DNA of 64,000 nucleotides from Bacteroidota bacterium (GCA_016866385.1 VGMU01000007.1:1-64000), one strand, 5' to 3'; positions 31,209 to 42,412 are shown, counted from the stretch's first letter. Notes: generated by a model from the sequence alone, not told the origin. Numbers and translations: made by a program.

Positions 31209-33632
31209 TTAATTTGGAATTAGGGTGGTTTGAAAGAGAATGCCTTTGCTATCCTCAGGTTTTTTAAAGCTAAAATCAACATACTCCCCTTTGGCCCAAA
31301 TAGGAATAAAATTGTCATAATATTTACTTCCTGGATTCCCAGATTGCCCTCCAGGATAAATCCCAAATGCTTGTATGGTAGGACCAAGTTCAACCACCAT
31401 CCTCCAACTCGCTCCATTGCGACTCCCCGTAGCATTTAAAATGCCTGCTCCACCTCCAGTAATCACATTTGCTTCGGAAAAGGACTTAAAATTCGGTACG
31501 AGATGCTGAATGGTCGTTTTTTTATAATTGGCCCAACCGTATTCCCCTTCCGTTTCTTTCCATTTTTTCATGGCTATGAGTAGGGAGTCAAATCCAATTT
31601 GGACGTGGGTATGTGCTGTTTGAAGCCCTTCCATTTTCTCCATATTAAATACCGAATCGATGGGGGATTCACGCAGGAGTGCTATCGTTTGGTAGGCATT
31701 GGGACGAATCACAGGCACGCCCTTATCTTGAAGTTCACGCCATACACTCTCTACGGTTTCATTAAACCAAATGGAATACAAGGTTTGACCTGTTTTGGAA
31801 GGATCTGCATAAAAGTCCCAGGTTTTAAGCTCCTCCAGGTAGTTTTTACCTTCTGGAGTATTTTCTCCATGAGATCCCAACAAATCAAGGAGTACAGGGA
31901 GCGCTTCAGCAGCTTGTAGGTTGTAGGAGTCAAATTGCAAAGCCTTCATGTCCTCCACCGTGATTTGGTTCATCTCTGCCAACTCTCGATTTAATCTTCT
32001 ATTCCTATAATGTTCGTAGGAATGATCAAATACATAGTAAGGGTAAGAACTGTCTACAGGATGTTGATTTGCAGAAGAAACGAAACCTCTCTCAGGATTT
32101 AAGGTGGTGGCATTGTGCTCAAAAGGAATATAACCCTGCCATTCCATGCGTGGATCAGCTCCATCCATAAAAAATTTACCCTGCTCTTTCCACTTTAGCG
32201 GAAATTTACCTTGAATCCTCATGGCAATATCCCCTGATTTGGAGGCAAAGACAAAATTTTGGGCTGGAGCCGCATAGTGAGACAAGGCTTGGGTATATTC
32301 TGCATGATTAGTAGCCGAGTTGAGCAACATAAAGGTTTTCTGCTCGTTGGAGTTTCCATCATGAACAATCCACCGCAAAGCGAAGTTTACATCCTGCCGA
32401 TCGGATTTAAAGGAACGATCGTAAACTACTGGCCCGTAATGGGTATATACCACGGTGTCTATAAAAGCCGTCTCCCCTTTCACCTTAATTTCTTCTATAC
32501 GCAATTGGGTGGGTCTCCACTCATTTCCATAGCGATACGCTTTTCTAGTTTCGTCTTGGAACGTGATTTTGTACCAATCTCTTGTGTCTTTGGTCGCATT
32601 GGTTACCCCCCAGGCGATGTGTTCATTAAAGCCAGAGATAATCCCTAAGGCACCTGGGAGCGTAGCCCCTTTAACGCTATGCTTTGGGGTGGTCAATTGC
32701 ATGGAATACCACAAAGAGGGAAGGTTTAGTCCCAAATGTGGGTCATTGGCAAGAATGGGATGACCACTCTTTGTCTTTTTCCCACTTACCGCCCAGTTGT
32801 TGGAGCCCGTACCATCCTCAGGTTGAGACAGAGGGGCCAAAGACACCAATTCGTTTGGATATCCCAAGCTATCCGGTTTGGATACTGGAAGGGCTTGAAA
32901 ATCCCAAATTCGTTCTTTTTCAATCACAGGATCATTTTCCATTGGAAATTCTGGATACAAGCGATTGAGTTTTGTCTCACCCAACAGTTGCCTCAAATTG
33001 GTATATTCTAAATCCCTATCCCCTACTAGCATATCGGACATGTACTTGAGCAGTAACAAGGACTTGTAGGCAGACCAAGGCTCGGGGCGGTAGTTTAAAA
33101 GCTTGTATTCTACGGGAAGTTGAGCGTCTGTCAGTTGTGCTAGGTATTGGTTAACTCCATCGGCATAAGCTTCCACCAAAGCTAAGGTCTCTGGATCTTC
33201 TGATTTCAGGAATTCTATTCCTTTTTCTGCACCAAAAGCAAGTCCCTTTCTTCGAGTCATTCTATCCAACTCTAAGGCCATGGGTCCCACTACCTCCGAG
33301 AGTCTTCCAGCAGCAGCCCTGGTTTGGAATTCCATTTGCCATAACCTATGTTTCGCTGTAATATATCCCTGAGCTCGGTAAAGATCTAGGTCATTTTGAG
33401 CATAGATATGAGGTATTAAATTTTCGTCGTAAACTACCCTTACCTCGGCTTGAAGGTTACTTAAGGTGAGTTGATCTTGAGCAACTTGGTCCTCACTGTA
33501 TGAATTTTGCCAAAAGCCATGATTTGGGTCCAACAAGGGGGCTATGGGTGGGATTTGCCCTATGGGCATGGAAATCAATATTCCCAAACCACAAGCACAT
33601 CCAAGTGCTAATAAAAAGGAAAGGTATTTCAT
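31209..33632 (-). CDS. penicillin acylase family protein (Ntn hydrolase)
   Basis: EVRVVYDENLIPHIYAQNDLDLYRAQGYITAKHRLWQMEFQTRAAAGRLSE, GTGSNNWAVSGKKTKSGHPILANDPHLGLNLPSLWY. Confidence 0.93.
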   Translation of the reverse strand: MKYLSFLLALGCACGLGILISMPIGQIPPIAPLLDPNHGFWQNSYSEDQVAQDQLTLSNLQAEVRVVYDENLIPHIYAQNDLDLYRAQGYITAKHRLWQMEFQTRAAAGRLSEVVGPMALELDRMTRRKGLAFGAEKGIEFLKSEDPETLALVEAYADGVNQYLAQLTDAQLPVEYKLLNYRPEPWSAYKSLLLLKYMSDMLVGDRDLEYTNLRQLLGETKLNRLYPEFPMENDPVIEKERIWDFQALPVSKPDSLGYPNELVSLAPLSQPEDGTGSNNWAVSGKKTKSGHPILANDPHLGLNLPSLWYSMQLTTPKHSVKGATLPGALGIISGFNEHIAWGVTNATKDTRDWYKITFQDETRKAYRYGNEWRPTQLRIEEIKVKGETAFIDTVVYTHYGPVVYDRSFKSDRQDVNFALRWIVHDGNSNEQKTFMLLNSATNHAEYTQALSHYAAPAQNFVFASKSGDIAMRIQGKFPLKWKEQGKFFMDGADPRMEWQGYIPFEHNATTLNPERGFVSSANQHPVDSSYPYYVFDHSYEHYRNRRLNRELAEMNQITVEDMKALQFDSYNLQAAEALPVLLDLLGSHGENTPEGKNYLEELKTWDFYADPSKTGQTLYSIWFNETVESVWRELQDKGVPVIRPNAYQTIALLRESPIDSVFNMEKMEGLQTAHTHVQIGFDSLLIAMKKWKETEGEYGWANYKKTTIQHLVPNFKSFSEANVITGGGAGILNATGSRNGASWRMVVELGPTIQAFGIYPGGQSGNPGSKYYDNFIPIWAKGEYVDFSFKKPEDSKGILFQTTLIPN

Positions 33633-33693
33633 GAAAATCTCTAAGGGTAGGTGATACCAAGAATTAACAGGGAAACTACGGAAAATTTTAAGT

Positions 33694-33724
33694 AAAAAAA
33701 ATCCTCGACCAGGTGGGCCGAGGA
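33694..33724 (-). terminator. rho-independent terminator after the DUF2911 gene
   Basis: On minus: TCCTCG ... CGAGGA followed by TTTTTTTT. Confidence 0.75.
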
Positions 33725-33737
33725 CTTCAAGACTTCC

Positions 33738-34304
33738 TCATTGGATGGCAATAGGAAGTTTGAGTTTTTCCCAACGCAAAACAAGACCTGGAGACTCCAC
33801 CTCAAAAGATAAACTTTCCTGGGAGTATTGCTCCCAACTGGGTTGTGCCTCGACCCGAAGAACATCATTTTTTTCGTTGTATTGAAAATGCCCATGCTCC
33901 AAATTCCAATCTGAATTAAAAATTACGGTCCAAGTACCCGATTCTTTTGGGATGGTAAAAACAGAGTATTTTCCCGCAGGGAGTTCTTTTCCCTCAACGG
34001 TGACTGCTTGGGAGAGATCCACATAGGTCGCCTCATTGGCGCCTGTCCTCCACACCTCATCGTAAGGTACCAAATCTCCCCATATTGCTCTTCCCTTTAC
34101 AGCGGGTGACCCGTATTGAATTTTTATGGTCTTTCCCGAAACTTTACCTTCCTTAGTGACCAAAGGGCTAGGCCGCTGCTCCGCACTTTGTTGTTCCTCT
34201 TGTGACAGCTCTTCCGAGGATGAAGTTTCTTCTTTTTTGGGGTGACAATAAAATAATAGAAAAGCGATTGGCCCTAATGCCAAAAAGGAAAGGATTTTTT
34301 TCAT
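33738..34304 (-). CDS. DUF2911 domain-containing lipoprotein
   Basis: IKIQYGSPAVKGRAIWGDLVPYDEVWRTGANEATYVDLSQAVTVEGKELPAGKYSVFTIP. Confidence 0.88.
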   Translation of the reverse strand: MKKILSFLALGPIAFLLFYCHPKKEETSSSEELSQEEQQSAEQRPSPLVTKEGKVSGKTIKIQYGSPAVKGRAIWGDLVPYDEVWRTGANEATYVDLSQAVTVEGKELPAGKYSVFTIPKESGTWTVIFNSDWNLEHGHFQYNEKNDVLRVEAQPSWEQYSQESLSFEVESPGLVLRWEKLKLPIAIQ

Positions 34305-34555
34305 AAGAAATAAAGAAATAATAAAGACAAGTTTAAAATAAAAAGAATTACCTGGAAAACATCAAATCAAAGTAGATGAAATTTTAATTTGTTACGTTAA
34401 TTAGCAAAGGATAGTTTTATTAATATTCAGTGGGTAATTTTTTATTTTTAATGATTCAAAACCAACTTCTCTCCCATATTATTGGAAGGATAATAAATAA
34501 TTGCCCAAATATTTACCATTTTTGAGGCATAAACCTAGCTACCTGAACCAACACA

Positions 34556-35599
34556 ATGAAATTACTCACTGGCCTAATCTTTTTTTTAAGCCTACTTATT
34601 TTTTCAAGTGTTTTCATTTCTCCAGAGGTATTTCCTTACGCAGGTTTAATTCCATTTCTAATTCCAATAGCCTTTTTATCGAATTTAGTTTTATTTCTCC
34701 TTTTGGCATTGGCTTGGAGAAGGTTAGCCTTTTTCCCATTACTCTGTTTGTTACTGGGATACAAATTTGTGCTCCTTACCGTACAGCTTCATTCCAAAAA
34801 TCCCGAAGCAGAAGGCCTTAAGTTGTTGAGTTACAATGCTCATCTTTTTAATTATAACAATCCCTCCAAGGACGGGTCCGATCCCAATGTGTTTTCCTGG
34901 ATCAACGAGCATCCCTCAGAAATTAAAGCCATACAAGAATTTTACCAAGATTTCACCGTAGAAAATCAAAATGCATTAAAATTTTTAAGTAAAGACGGCG
35001 AACTTGAGTATACCTATCATCCGCTTCGCGGAGATGCAAAAAAAAGATCCTACGGTATGGCCATATTCTCATCCTACCCTATTGTAAATGAAGGCATTGT
35101 CTTTAGTGAGAAAAATAGCAATGGGGCAATTTTTGCAGATGTTGAAGTAGGCGAGGACACCGTAAGAATATACAACGTACACTTGGCCTCCATGTCCATT
35201 GAAGCGGAAGCCTTTGAAAATTACGATAGTGCCAAACAAGTGTACCGGCAAACCTTAGGTAAGCTCCATCAAGGGAGCTTGGAGAGAGCCAAACAAATAA
35301 AGGTCTTGAGCGAACACATCAACAATAGTCCCTATGAAGTGATATTGATGGGGGATTTGAATGAAATTCCTTATTCCAATGCCTATTTCAAGCTTAGCGA
35401 ATCCCTAGAAAACGCCTTCGAATTGGCGGGAAGAGGTTTTGGATTTACGTACAACCGAATCCTATTTTTCCTCCGGATTGACCATATCTTTTCCTCCCCT
35501 AGCCTGATTCCTCTACAATTCACCACCCATAACGAGGTGGATTATTCAGATCATTATCCCATCTCTGCCACATTTTCTTGGGATAGATTTAATCCCTAA
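34556..35599 (+). CDS. endonuclease/exonuclease/phosphatase family protein with N-terminal TM helices
   Basis: LLSYNAHLFNY, AIQEFYQD, VRIYNVHLAS, VILMGDLNEIPYSNAY, YSDHYPISATF. Confidence 0.9.
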   Translation: MKLLTGLIFFLSLLIFSSVFISPEVFPYAGLIPFLIPIAFLSNLVLFLLLALAWRRLAFFPLLCLLLGYKFVLLTVQLHSKNPEAEGLKLLSYNAHLFNYNNPSKDGSDPNVFSWINEHPSEIKAIQEFYQDFTVENQNALKFLSKDGELEYTYHPLRGDAKKRSYGMAIFSSYPIVNEGIVFSEKNSNGAIFADVEVGEDTVRIYNVHLASMSIEAEAFENYDSAKQVYRQTLGKLHQGSLERAKQIKVLSEHINNSPYEVILMGDLNEIPYSNAYFKLSESLENAFELAGRGFGFTYNRILFFLRIDHIFSSPSLIPLQFTTHNEVDYSDHYPISATFSWDRFNP

Positions 35600-35672
35600 T
35601 TCTCAATTAGAAAAGGTGTTAACGCCGCTTAAAAGCGCTTAGTAGAACTCCTTTATTTAGCATCATTTCAAC

Positions 35673-35680
35673 TATCTTTG
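35673..35680 (+). promoter_or_regulatory. candidate Bacteroidota -7 box for thyA
   Basis: TATCTTTG. Confidence 0.35.
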
Positions 35681-35752
35681 AAGTACAAAAAGGGCTTGTA
35701 TCAATCCTTGGTATTTTGGTATCTTGTCCTAATCAAACTCAATTTCCCTTTT

Positions 35753-36547
35753 ATGCAGCAATACCACGACCTGATGAAGCGGATCCTCTCTGAAGGAGTC
35801 AAAAAAACTGATCGTACAGGAACAGGTACAATAAGTGTGTTTGGACATCAAATGCGCTTTAATCTAGCGGATGGATTTCCGGTAGTCACTACCAAAAAAT
35901 TACACCTCCGCTCCATCATTATCGAATTGCTTTGGTTTTTGAGGGGGGAATCCAACATCAAATGGTTGAAAGAAAATGGGTGTTCGATATGGGACGAATG
36001 GGCGGATGAAAATGGAGACCTTGGTCCAGTGTATGGGTACCAATGGAGACATTGGCCTGATGGTAAAGGAGGAGAAATAGATCAAATTAAAAACCTAATT
36101 CACCAAATTAAGACCAAACCGGACAGCAGAAGACATCTGGTAAGTGCTTGGAACGTGGCTAACGTAGACCAAATGGCACTACCTCCTTGCCACACGCTTT
36201 TTCAATTTTACGAAGCCAATGGGAAATTATCCTGCCAACTCTATCAGCGCAGTGCCGATGTTTTTCTAGGTGTGCCCTTCAATATCGCCTCCTATGCCTT
36301 ATTCACGATGATGGTCGCACAGGTTTGTGATCTGGAGCCAGGAGAGTTTGTTCATACCTTCGGCGATGCACACTTGTATTTGAATCACTTGGAGCAAACC
36401 GAATTGCAACTCAGCAGAGATTGTAGGCCCTTGCCTACCATGAAAATCAATCCTGCAGTGAAAGATATCTTTGCCTTTACTTACGAGGATTTTGAATTGC
36501 TTAACTACGATCCACACCCACATATCAAGGCACCTGTGGCAGTTTGA
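35753..36547 (+). CDS. thyA: thymidylate synthase
   Basis: [80 protein letters not shown]. Confidence 0.97.
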   Translation: MQQYHDLMKRILSEGVKKTDRTGTGTISVFGHQMRFNLADGFPVVTTKKLHLRSIIIELLWFLRGESNIKWLKENGCSIWDEWADENGDLGPVYGYQWRHWPDGKGGEIDQIKNLIHQIKTKPDSRRHLVSAWNVANVDQMALPPCHTLFQFYEANGKLSCQLYQRSADVFLGVPFNIASYALFTMMVAQVCDLEPGEFVHTFGDAHLYLNHLEQTELQLSRDCRPLPTMKINPAVKDIFAFTYEDFELLNYDPHPHIKAPVAV

Positions 36548-36586
36548 TTTACGGGACAAGGCTGCCGTCACCTACCTAACACAAGG

Positions 36587-36625
36587 AAAAAAAACGCCTC
36601 CAGAATTCAGGATGCGCTTTTTTTT
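36587..36625. terminator. bidirectional terminator between convergent thyA and S9 peptidase gene
   Basis: AAAAAAAACGC ... GCGCTTTTTTTT. Confidence 0.55.
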
Positions 36626-36641
36626 GGTATGAAGCTATGAT

Positions 36642-39470
36642 TTAGTTACCCAACTCGTACTTGAGGGTTCTTCCCTTTTCTACTGCTGGAAGTCCTTCGG
36701 TCATCCAAAGGGGCGCCGGAGCTCCTTTCAAGTAATGATCAAAAAATTGACTCAAACGGATGGAAAGGTCTTTGGCATTTTTGCGCTGCACCAGGTTGTG
36801 ATCCTCCCCATTGTATTGAAGAAGCCAAGCTGGCTTATTGAGGCGCTTGAGGCCCATAAACATTTCAATCCCTTGGTACCAAGGCACTGCTCCATCGGCA
36901 TCGTTGTGCATGATCAGCACGGGGGTATTTACCCGATCCAGGGTAAACAAGGGGGAATTTTCTAGGTAGTATAGCGGCTTTTCCCAAAGGGTACCGCCGA
37001 TTCGTGACTGGGTCTGCTCGTATTGGAACATGCGGCTCATGCCCGTTCCCCAGCGAATACCCCCGTAGGCCGAGGTCATGTTGACCACAGGTGCCCCGGC
37101 CCCTGCAGCTTTAAATAAATTGGTTCGAGTAATCAAATAGGCTACTTGATATCCTCCCCAGCTTTGACCTTGGATGGCCATATTTTCAGCATCCACACCC
37201 CCTTGGGCGAGTACTGCCTGAACGCCTGGAAGGATACAATCGTAAGCACTTGGTCCTGGTAAGCCCAAATCGTACTTGATATCAGGAACAAATACCACGT
37301 AGTCATTGCTGACAAAATACGGGATATTGATCGTAGATCGGCTAGGTGCAGGAGCACGGTAGTTGTGCAAGGTCTCGCTGTATCGTTCGTAGAAAAATAC
37401 CATCATGGGGAATTTCTTTACTCTATCAAATCCTTCGGGAGTAAACAAAAGACCCTGAAGCGGAGTCCCATCTTGAGCCAGATAGGACACCAGTTTGACA
37501 TTTCCCCACTTGATGGTGGATTGTTGGGGATTTAAGGAAGAAGCTTTTGTTAAGGCAGAGAAACTTAAATCGCTCAAGTATAAATCTGGATTATCCTTGT
37601 AGGTAGATCTTCTCAAAAGGATTTGATTTGACTGTTCTGCCTTTCTTAATCCAACATAGCGATGATCGCTAAGCAACATCTGTTTGGGTGCTTGTTTGCC
37701 TGAATAATCCCCCATAAAAAATCCACCTTTCTTGGTATTTTCTTCAAAGGCTGACAAAAGGAAAATCTGCTGGGTATCAATACTTGTCTCGTCTAACACC
37801 AATCTCTCCCTGCGGAAAGTAATTTGCTTCTTTCTACCTTCTCCAAGGGTTATATTTTGGGCGGTATTGAGGTTTCTAGGATCAATCTTCCAAATATCGA
37901 AACGGTCATTTACCAGCAGGGCCTCGTCCTCTTTGAGCCACCCTTCAGCACCGTAACTACTAGGAAAAGAAGGAGAGTCATTCAATTCATCGTAAAAGGG
38001 CACGGACAAGCCCTGGGTCAAATTGATTTTAGTTTTTGATTGCAAGTCATAAGCCACCCAAGCGCTGTCCCTCGCTGCATACCAATACACATACTGCCCT
38101 GCAGGAGAAAGTCTTGGAGACCCAGATGCGTTTTTTTCAATCAATTCTTTATTTCCTGTAGCTAAATCTAGGAGATATACGTCCCTGCCTATCTGAATAT
38201 CCCAACTGTAATTTCTTCGGTAGGGTGCGTCCGTCCAAGCCAAGGCAATCTCCTTGGTGATTTTATTTTCCAGTTGCACCTCATCCACCTCAGGTGTGGT
38301 CAATTGAATGACCTGCTGGTCTTTTAGCGAAAGGACAGCCAAGTAACTCTTCTTTTCTTCCTGGGACTTGTTCTTCAATTGCATGGGTTGAATCTCCGCA
38401 TCTTGCCAGCCCCAAATGTCTAGACTCACGCGATCCTCATCGAGCAGCGTAGTATCATTTTCATAAGCATAATCCTGGTATTCCATAGAGACTCCAAAAA
38501 ACAAACGGGATTCATCCTCAGAGAAGCGCAAAGAAGCGTCTGGACTAATTCGGCTATTCTCGAGTTTCAAAGCTGATTTATCGATTTCAGCAGCCATGAC
38601 TTGTTTCTTCACATCGTACAACAACAGTTTATGGCTTGGCTTCTTCGCTTTCAATGAGTCATCAGTCGTAACAAAAGAAAGATAGGTTGATTGTGGAGAA
38701 AAGGTCATTCTCGTGTAGGTAGTCATCTTTTCATGTACCAAACGCTGAGCGCCGGATGCCAATTCAAGCACATGCAAGGCTGCATTATCTTGCTTTTCTT
38801 CTTCAGCAAGGAGGTAGTACAAGTAATCACCATTTGGAGAGAAGCTAAAGGATTTCACCCGATCGAGTTCCCAAGAAACTGCCCCATCCAAGGATCGTAC
38901 GAGTAGTTTGGTCCCATCTGTTTTCTTAGGCTTTTCTACTTTCTTGGTCGAATCCGAAGCAGCAGCGCCCTTCGAACTTTCCTTTGGGGCAAGCTCTTTC
39001 TCAAAATGGATGGCGATCCAACTGCCTTTTTCCGTAGGGGTGGCAAAAGACTTCACTCGAGCCAACTTCTCTAAATTTCCGGAAGCCAAATGGAGGATAA
39101 AGAGACTATCTTTGGGTAGGTCGTCTCCTTTCTTTTTCTTCAACTTTAAAGCATAGACCGAATCCTTTTGGGCAGCTATTTTCCCCACGGCATAGGCATC
39201 GTCCGGAGTAAACAAAAACCCATTTCCGCGTGGAATCACGGTCTTTTTGGTAGGAGTCTTGAATGGAAAAATCTCCAAGCGACTGTCTCCATCTTGCGGG
39301 GAGATTTGGTAACCCACAAAAAGTCCATTTTTGGTGATTTTTTCTGAGGATAGGCTCTCCCAACCGTCGTAATCGGCATGAGTCAGGGATCGTTTTTGCT
39401 GGGCAATTATGGATTGGGAAATAAGAAGAAGGGTAAATACCCATCCGAATGTACTTCTTAAATTTCTCAT
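36642..39470 (-). CDS. S9 family peptidase (prolyl oligopeptidase family), secreted
   Basis: MAIQGQSWGGYQVAYLITRTNLFKAAGAGAPVVN, LIMHNDADGAVPWYQGIEMF, GEDHNL. Confidence 0.93.
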   Translation of the reverse strand: MRNLRSTFGWVFTLLLISQSIIAQQKRSLTHADYDGWESLSSEKITKNGLFVGYQISPQDGDSRLEIFPFKTPTKKTVIPRGNGFLFTPDDAYAVGKIAAQKDSVYALKLKKKKGDDLPKDSLFILHLASGNLEKLARVKSFATPTEKGSWIAIHFEKELAPKESSKGAAASDSTKKVEKPKKTDGTKLLVRSLDGAVSWELDRVKSFSFSPNGDYLYYLLAEEEKQDNAALHVLELASGAQRLVHEKMTTYTRMTFSPQSTYLSFVTTDDSLKAKKPSHKLLLYDVKKQVMAAEIDKSALKLENSRISPDASLRFSEDESRLFFGVSMEYQDYAYENDTTLLDEDRVSLDIWGWQDAEIQPMQLKNKSQEEKKSYLAVLSLKDQQVIQLTTPEVDEVQLENKITKEIALAWTDAPYRRNYSWDIQIGRDVYLLDLATGNKELIEKNASGSPRLSPAGQYVYWYAARDSAWVAYDLQSKTKINLTQGLSVPFYDELNDSPSFPSSYGAEGWLKEDEALLVNDRFDIWKIDPRNLNTAQNITLGEGRKKQITFRRERLVLDETSIDTQQIFLLSAFEENTKKGGFFMGDYSGKQAPKQMLLSDHRYVGLRKAEQSNQILLRRSTYKDNPDLYLSDLSFSALTKASSLNPQQSTIKWGNVKLVSYLAQDGTPLQGLLFTPEGFDRVKKFPMMVFFYERYSETLHNYRAPAPSRSTINIPYFVSNDYVVFVPDIKYDLGLPGPSAYDCILPGVQAVLAQGGVDAENMAIQGQSWGGYQVAYLITRTNLFKAAGAGAPVVNMTSAYGGIRWGTGMSRMFQYEQTQSRIGGTLWEKPLYYLENSPLFTLDRVNTPVLIMHNDADGAVPWYQGIEMFMGLKRLNKPAWLLQYNGEDHNLVQRKNAKDLSIRLSQFFDHYLKGAPAPLWMTEGLPAVEKGRTLKYELGN

Positions 39471-39478
39471 GCTGGGGT

Positions 39479-41398
39479 TTAATTGGATAACGTAAATTCT
39501 CTTTCTACAAATCCTCCGCGGGTGGAGGATAGCTTGATTTTGCCTTTTACGGGTAATTCTCCTTTGACAGATACGATAAAAGTGGCTGTTTTTTTCTCAC
39601 CTACCCCAGTGTAGCCTGCATAAATGGTCTTTTCGTAAGTGCTTGGGGTGAGAATACGGACAGGAGCATCTTCGTCCCCTTGCAGCAATTTTTTATCAAA
39701 ATCCAGCATCACCCGATCTTGTTGTACAATTTTTACCAACTTCGCTTGTTCCAAGGCTACGGGTAATTTACCTGAATTGGTCCAAGATAAGGAGATTTCA
39801 AATTCTCCTTCACTTCGCTTTTTGACCTTTACATCGGTGATGCTGACTTGAGGAAGCCTTTTGGCCATCGCCAAATTGAATAAAGCCTGCTTTTTGGCCC
39901 AATCCTCTAGTTGCCATGCGGGACCATTCTGGGCAAAAAATTTAGGATGAAAGCCTCCAATTTCTACTTCGCCAAGTTCGGGATGCACCATTGGTGACCA
40001 AACTTTAAATCCTTTACTCCCATTGGCTTCATCGTCCCATCTGAGTCCATCGTATTCGTCATAAATTCCATCTCCGTCATAATCCTTCATGGCACCCCCA
40101 TTCCAAAGTTCATCTCCGTACCAAATACTTCCGTAATAAAAATATCCGAAGTCAGGACCATGCCCAAAAAGAGGTTCAGGAAGAAGCGGATCTCCTGTCA
40201 TAGCGTTGACTTTGTATCGGGTGGCATAGGTTTCATATACATCTCCTGCCCAGGGGTAAGCTGTGTAAGAAAGTCCGAGTTGATCCATTTCTTTGTAAAT
40301 AGCCAAGTCTTGTGGGTACATCCTTTCCTCACTCTTAGAAGTAGAGGGAGGGCGTAAGTGCATGGGTACTCGGGTATCCATAGAGTTGACTACCGAAATG
40401 TTGGGATGGCTAAGCATCCACAATACCGTAGCTCGGGATTCAATTTCGCTTAGCGGGTATTCTCCTGATCCAAATTGCGTATATCCCCTACCTGTAAGGT
40501 CTCCACCGGTATTGGGTCTCCAATTTTCCGGATAGTTCCGGTGCAAGTCTAAGCCCCCTATCCCATCTTCGTTGTACCTTCCATCTCCATCGTTGTCTAT
40601 ACCCTCTGTATACAACAGGTATTCCCCTTTCCCAGGAAAGGTTTGTTTCATCAATCTCCCCTTGGGGTCTCTAGGATCTATAATGTAATTCGCTTTTTCC
40701 TTTTCAGAGGGAGTAATGGCCTTTTTTCTTAGTTGATAAATAATCCCGTCTCCATCCAAATCTTCTTCAGAATCCTCATCTAACAATCCGTCTCGGTCGG
40801 TATCTTGAGGCTTTACGGTGCTTCGATTTCTCTGGGCAGAGTAGAGGTAAAGATTAGATCCGTCTGGATTATTTTGAGGCCGGAGATAGATCACTTTGCT
40901 GTCTATTAAGGCAGTGATTTCGGGATCCTTTCCGTAATTTTCTAGAAGGTGCTGGGTCAGCCAAAGTATGGATTCGCTGGAAGTTATCTCCCCAGAATGT
41001 CTTCCACCTTCAAAATAGGCTGCAGGTTTATCGGTATCTTTTCCCGTGTTTTTATTGGTTATAGCCATTTGGTAAATGGGACGTCCTTCAAAAGAATGTT
41101 CCACCACATAAAGGTCTACCAGCTGAGGGAATTGCTTGGCCCATACCTCATACCAATGGTACATCACATCTACCGTATGGTACTTAGAAAAATCTAGGCT
41201 TGCTCCTGGCGTATACTCCACTTCGGGATAGGCCACCTTTTTAAAGAAAGAATTTCCATGTCTTTCTCCAGATACCACATAAAAAGAAGTTTTTTCATTT
41301 TTCTCTGGAAAAGTGGGTTCGGACACAAAGGACCTTACTTGGGACTGGGTGTGTAAGGCAACAAACAAGGTGCAGAATAAGAGTAAGGAAGTTTTCAT
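39479..41398 (-). CDS. M14 family metallopeptidase (zinc carboxypeptidase), secreted
   Basis: YFEGGRHSGEITSSESILWLTQHLL, YLRPQNNPDGSNLY, GGLDLHRNYPENW. Confidence 0.9.
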   Translation of the reverse strand: MKTSLLLFCTLFVALHTQSQVRSFVSEPTFPEKNEKTSFYVVSGERHGNSFFKKVAYPEVEYTPGASLDFSKYHTVDVMYHWYEVWAKQFPQLVDLYVVEHSFEGRPIYQMAITNKNTGKDTDKPAAYFEGGRHSGEITSSESILWLTQHLLENYGKDPEITALIDSKVIYLRPQNNPDGSNLYLYSAQRNRSTVKPQDTDRDGLLDEDSEEDLDGDGIIYQLRKKAITPSEKEKANYIIDPRDPKGRLMKQTFPGKGEYLLYTEGIDNDGDGRYNEDGIGGLDLHRNYPENWRPNTGGDLTGRGYTQFGSGEYPLSEIESRATVLWMLSHPNISVVNSMDTRVPMHLRPPSTSKSEERMYPQDLAIYKEMDQLGLSYTAYPWAGDVYETYATRYKVNAMTGDPLLPEPLFGHGPDFGYFYYGSIWYGDELWNGGAMKDYDGDGIYDEYDGLRWDDEANGSKGFKVWSPMVHPELGEVEIGGFHPKFFAQNGPAWQLEDWAKKQALFNLAMAKRLPQVSITDVKVKKRSEGEFEISLSWTNSGKLPVALEQAKLVKIVQQDRVMLDFDKKLLQGDEDAPVRILTPSTYEKTIYAGYTGVGEKKTATFIVSVKGELPVKGKIKLSSTRGGFVEREFTLSN

Positions 41399-41778
41399 GA
41401 AGGGGCTGTTAAAGAAGTAAAAATAAGCGTTGAAAGGTAGCTACTACCACCGTTTAAAGAAAGATGTAAGCCTTTTGAGGAAAATAAAAAGGTCTCGTCA
41501 AAAACAAGACCCTTTTCAGAATATAAACCCAAATATAACTTTAGAGATTAAAAGTTTTCAAGCGATTAAAATTGATTCTTTCGTCAAAAGAATAGAATCA
41601 AATTGAAAATTAAAGTTTTATGAAAACAACAAAATTTTCATTTGCTATTTAAATACAATTCCAAAGTAAAAGGATTTCTTGTGAAATTACAAATTGAAAA
41701 AATAATTTTGTAATATTTTAAATAATCTTTAATTTTATGACACGTTTATTATAAATCATATAAATGAATTGACTGAAA

Positions 41779-42252
41779 ATGGACAAAATTTTAGATATCG
41801 ATAATATTGACCTGAAAATAATCTCCCTTCTCAACGAGGATGCGAAGACTCCTTACACCGAAATTGCCAAAAAGGTATTCGTTTCTTCGGGTACAGTGCA
41901 CGTACGAATGAAAAAATTGGAGGACATGGGAGTGGTAAAAAGTGCAACCCTGACCATTGATTTTTCAAAATTAGGCTATGACATTTCGGCATTCCTTGGG
42001 ATTTATTTGGAGAAAAGTTCTCTTTACGATTCAGTCATCGAACGATTAAAAGGAATTGCTGAGGTAGTTAGTGCGTATTACACTACGGGCAATTATTCCA
42101 TATTTGCCAAAATCATTTGTAGAGATACCAATCACCTGAGGTTGGTGTTGGATAAAATTCAAAAGGTGGATGGAATTGATAGAACAGAAACCTTGATTGT
42201 ATTGGAAGAAAGTATCAATAGACCCATACAGTTTTTCGACAAGGAAAAATAA
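41779..42252 (+). CDS. Lrp/AsnC family transcriptional regulator
   Basis: LDIDNIDLKIISLLNEDAKTPYTEIAKKVFVSSGTVHVRMKKLEDMGVV. Confidence 0.92.
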   Translation: MDKILDIDNIDLKIISLLNEDAKTPYTEIAKKVFVSSGTVHVRMKKLEDMGVVKSATLTIDFSKLGYDISAFLGIYLEKSSLYDSVIERLKGIAEVVSAYYTTGNYSIFAKIICRDTNHLRLVLDKIQKVDGIDRTETLIVLEESINRPIQFFDKEK

Positions 42253-42412
42253 GCCAAGCTCTTAGATTCATGATTACGAAAAGCATAGATCCTCCTGTGC
42301 TTTTTTTTTAGGAGTTAGGATAGGAATATCAAAAAGGTAACTTTTACCCTTTTTTTATTGTTTAAAAGGAATTTTGATAGGAATGCGAACATATTTTTTT
42401 AATTGAATGTTA

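Noticed and set aside
33641-33895. 84-aa minus ORF overlapping the DUF2911 gene end
   Set aside because: Out-of-frame overlap with a well-supported gene and its terminator hairpin.
41488-41516. AAAAGGTCTCG ... AAGACCCTTTTC hairpin upstream of the M14 peptidase gene
   Set aside because: Short, imperfect stem; could be a weak terminator, but not enough to call.
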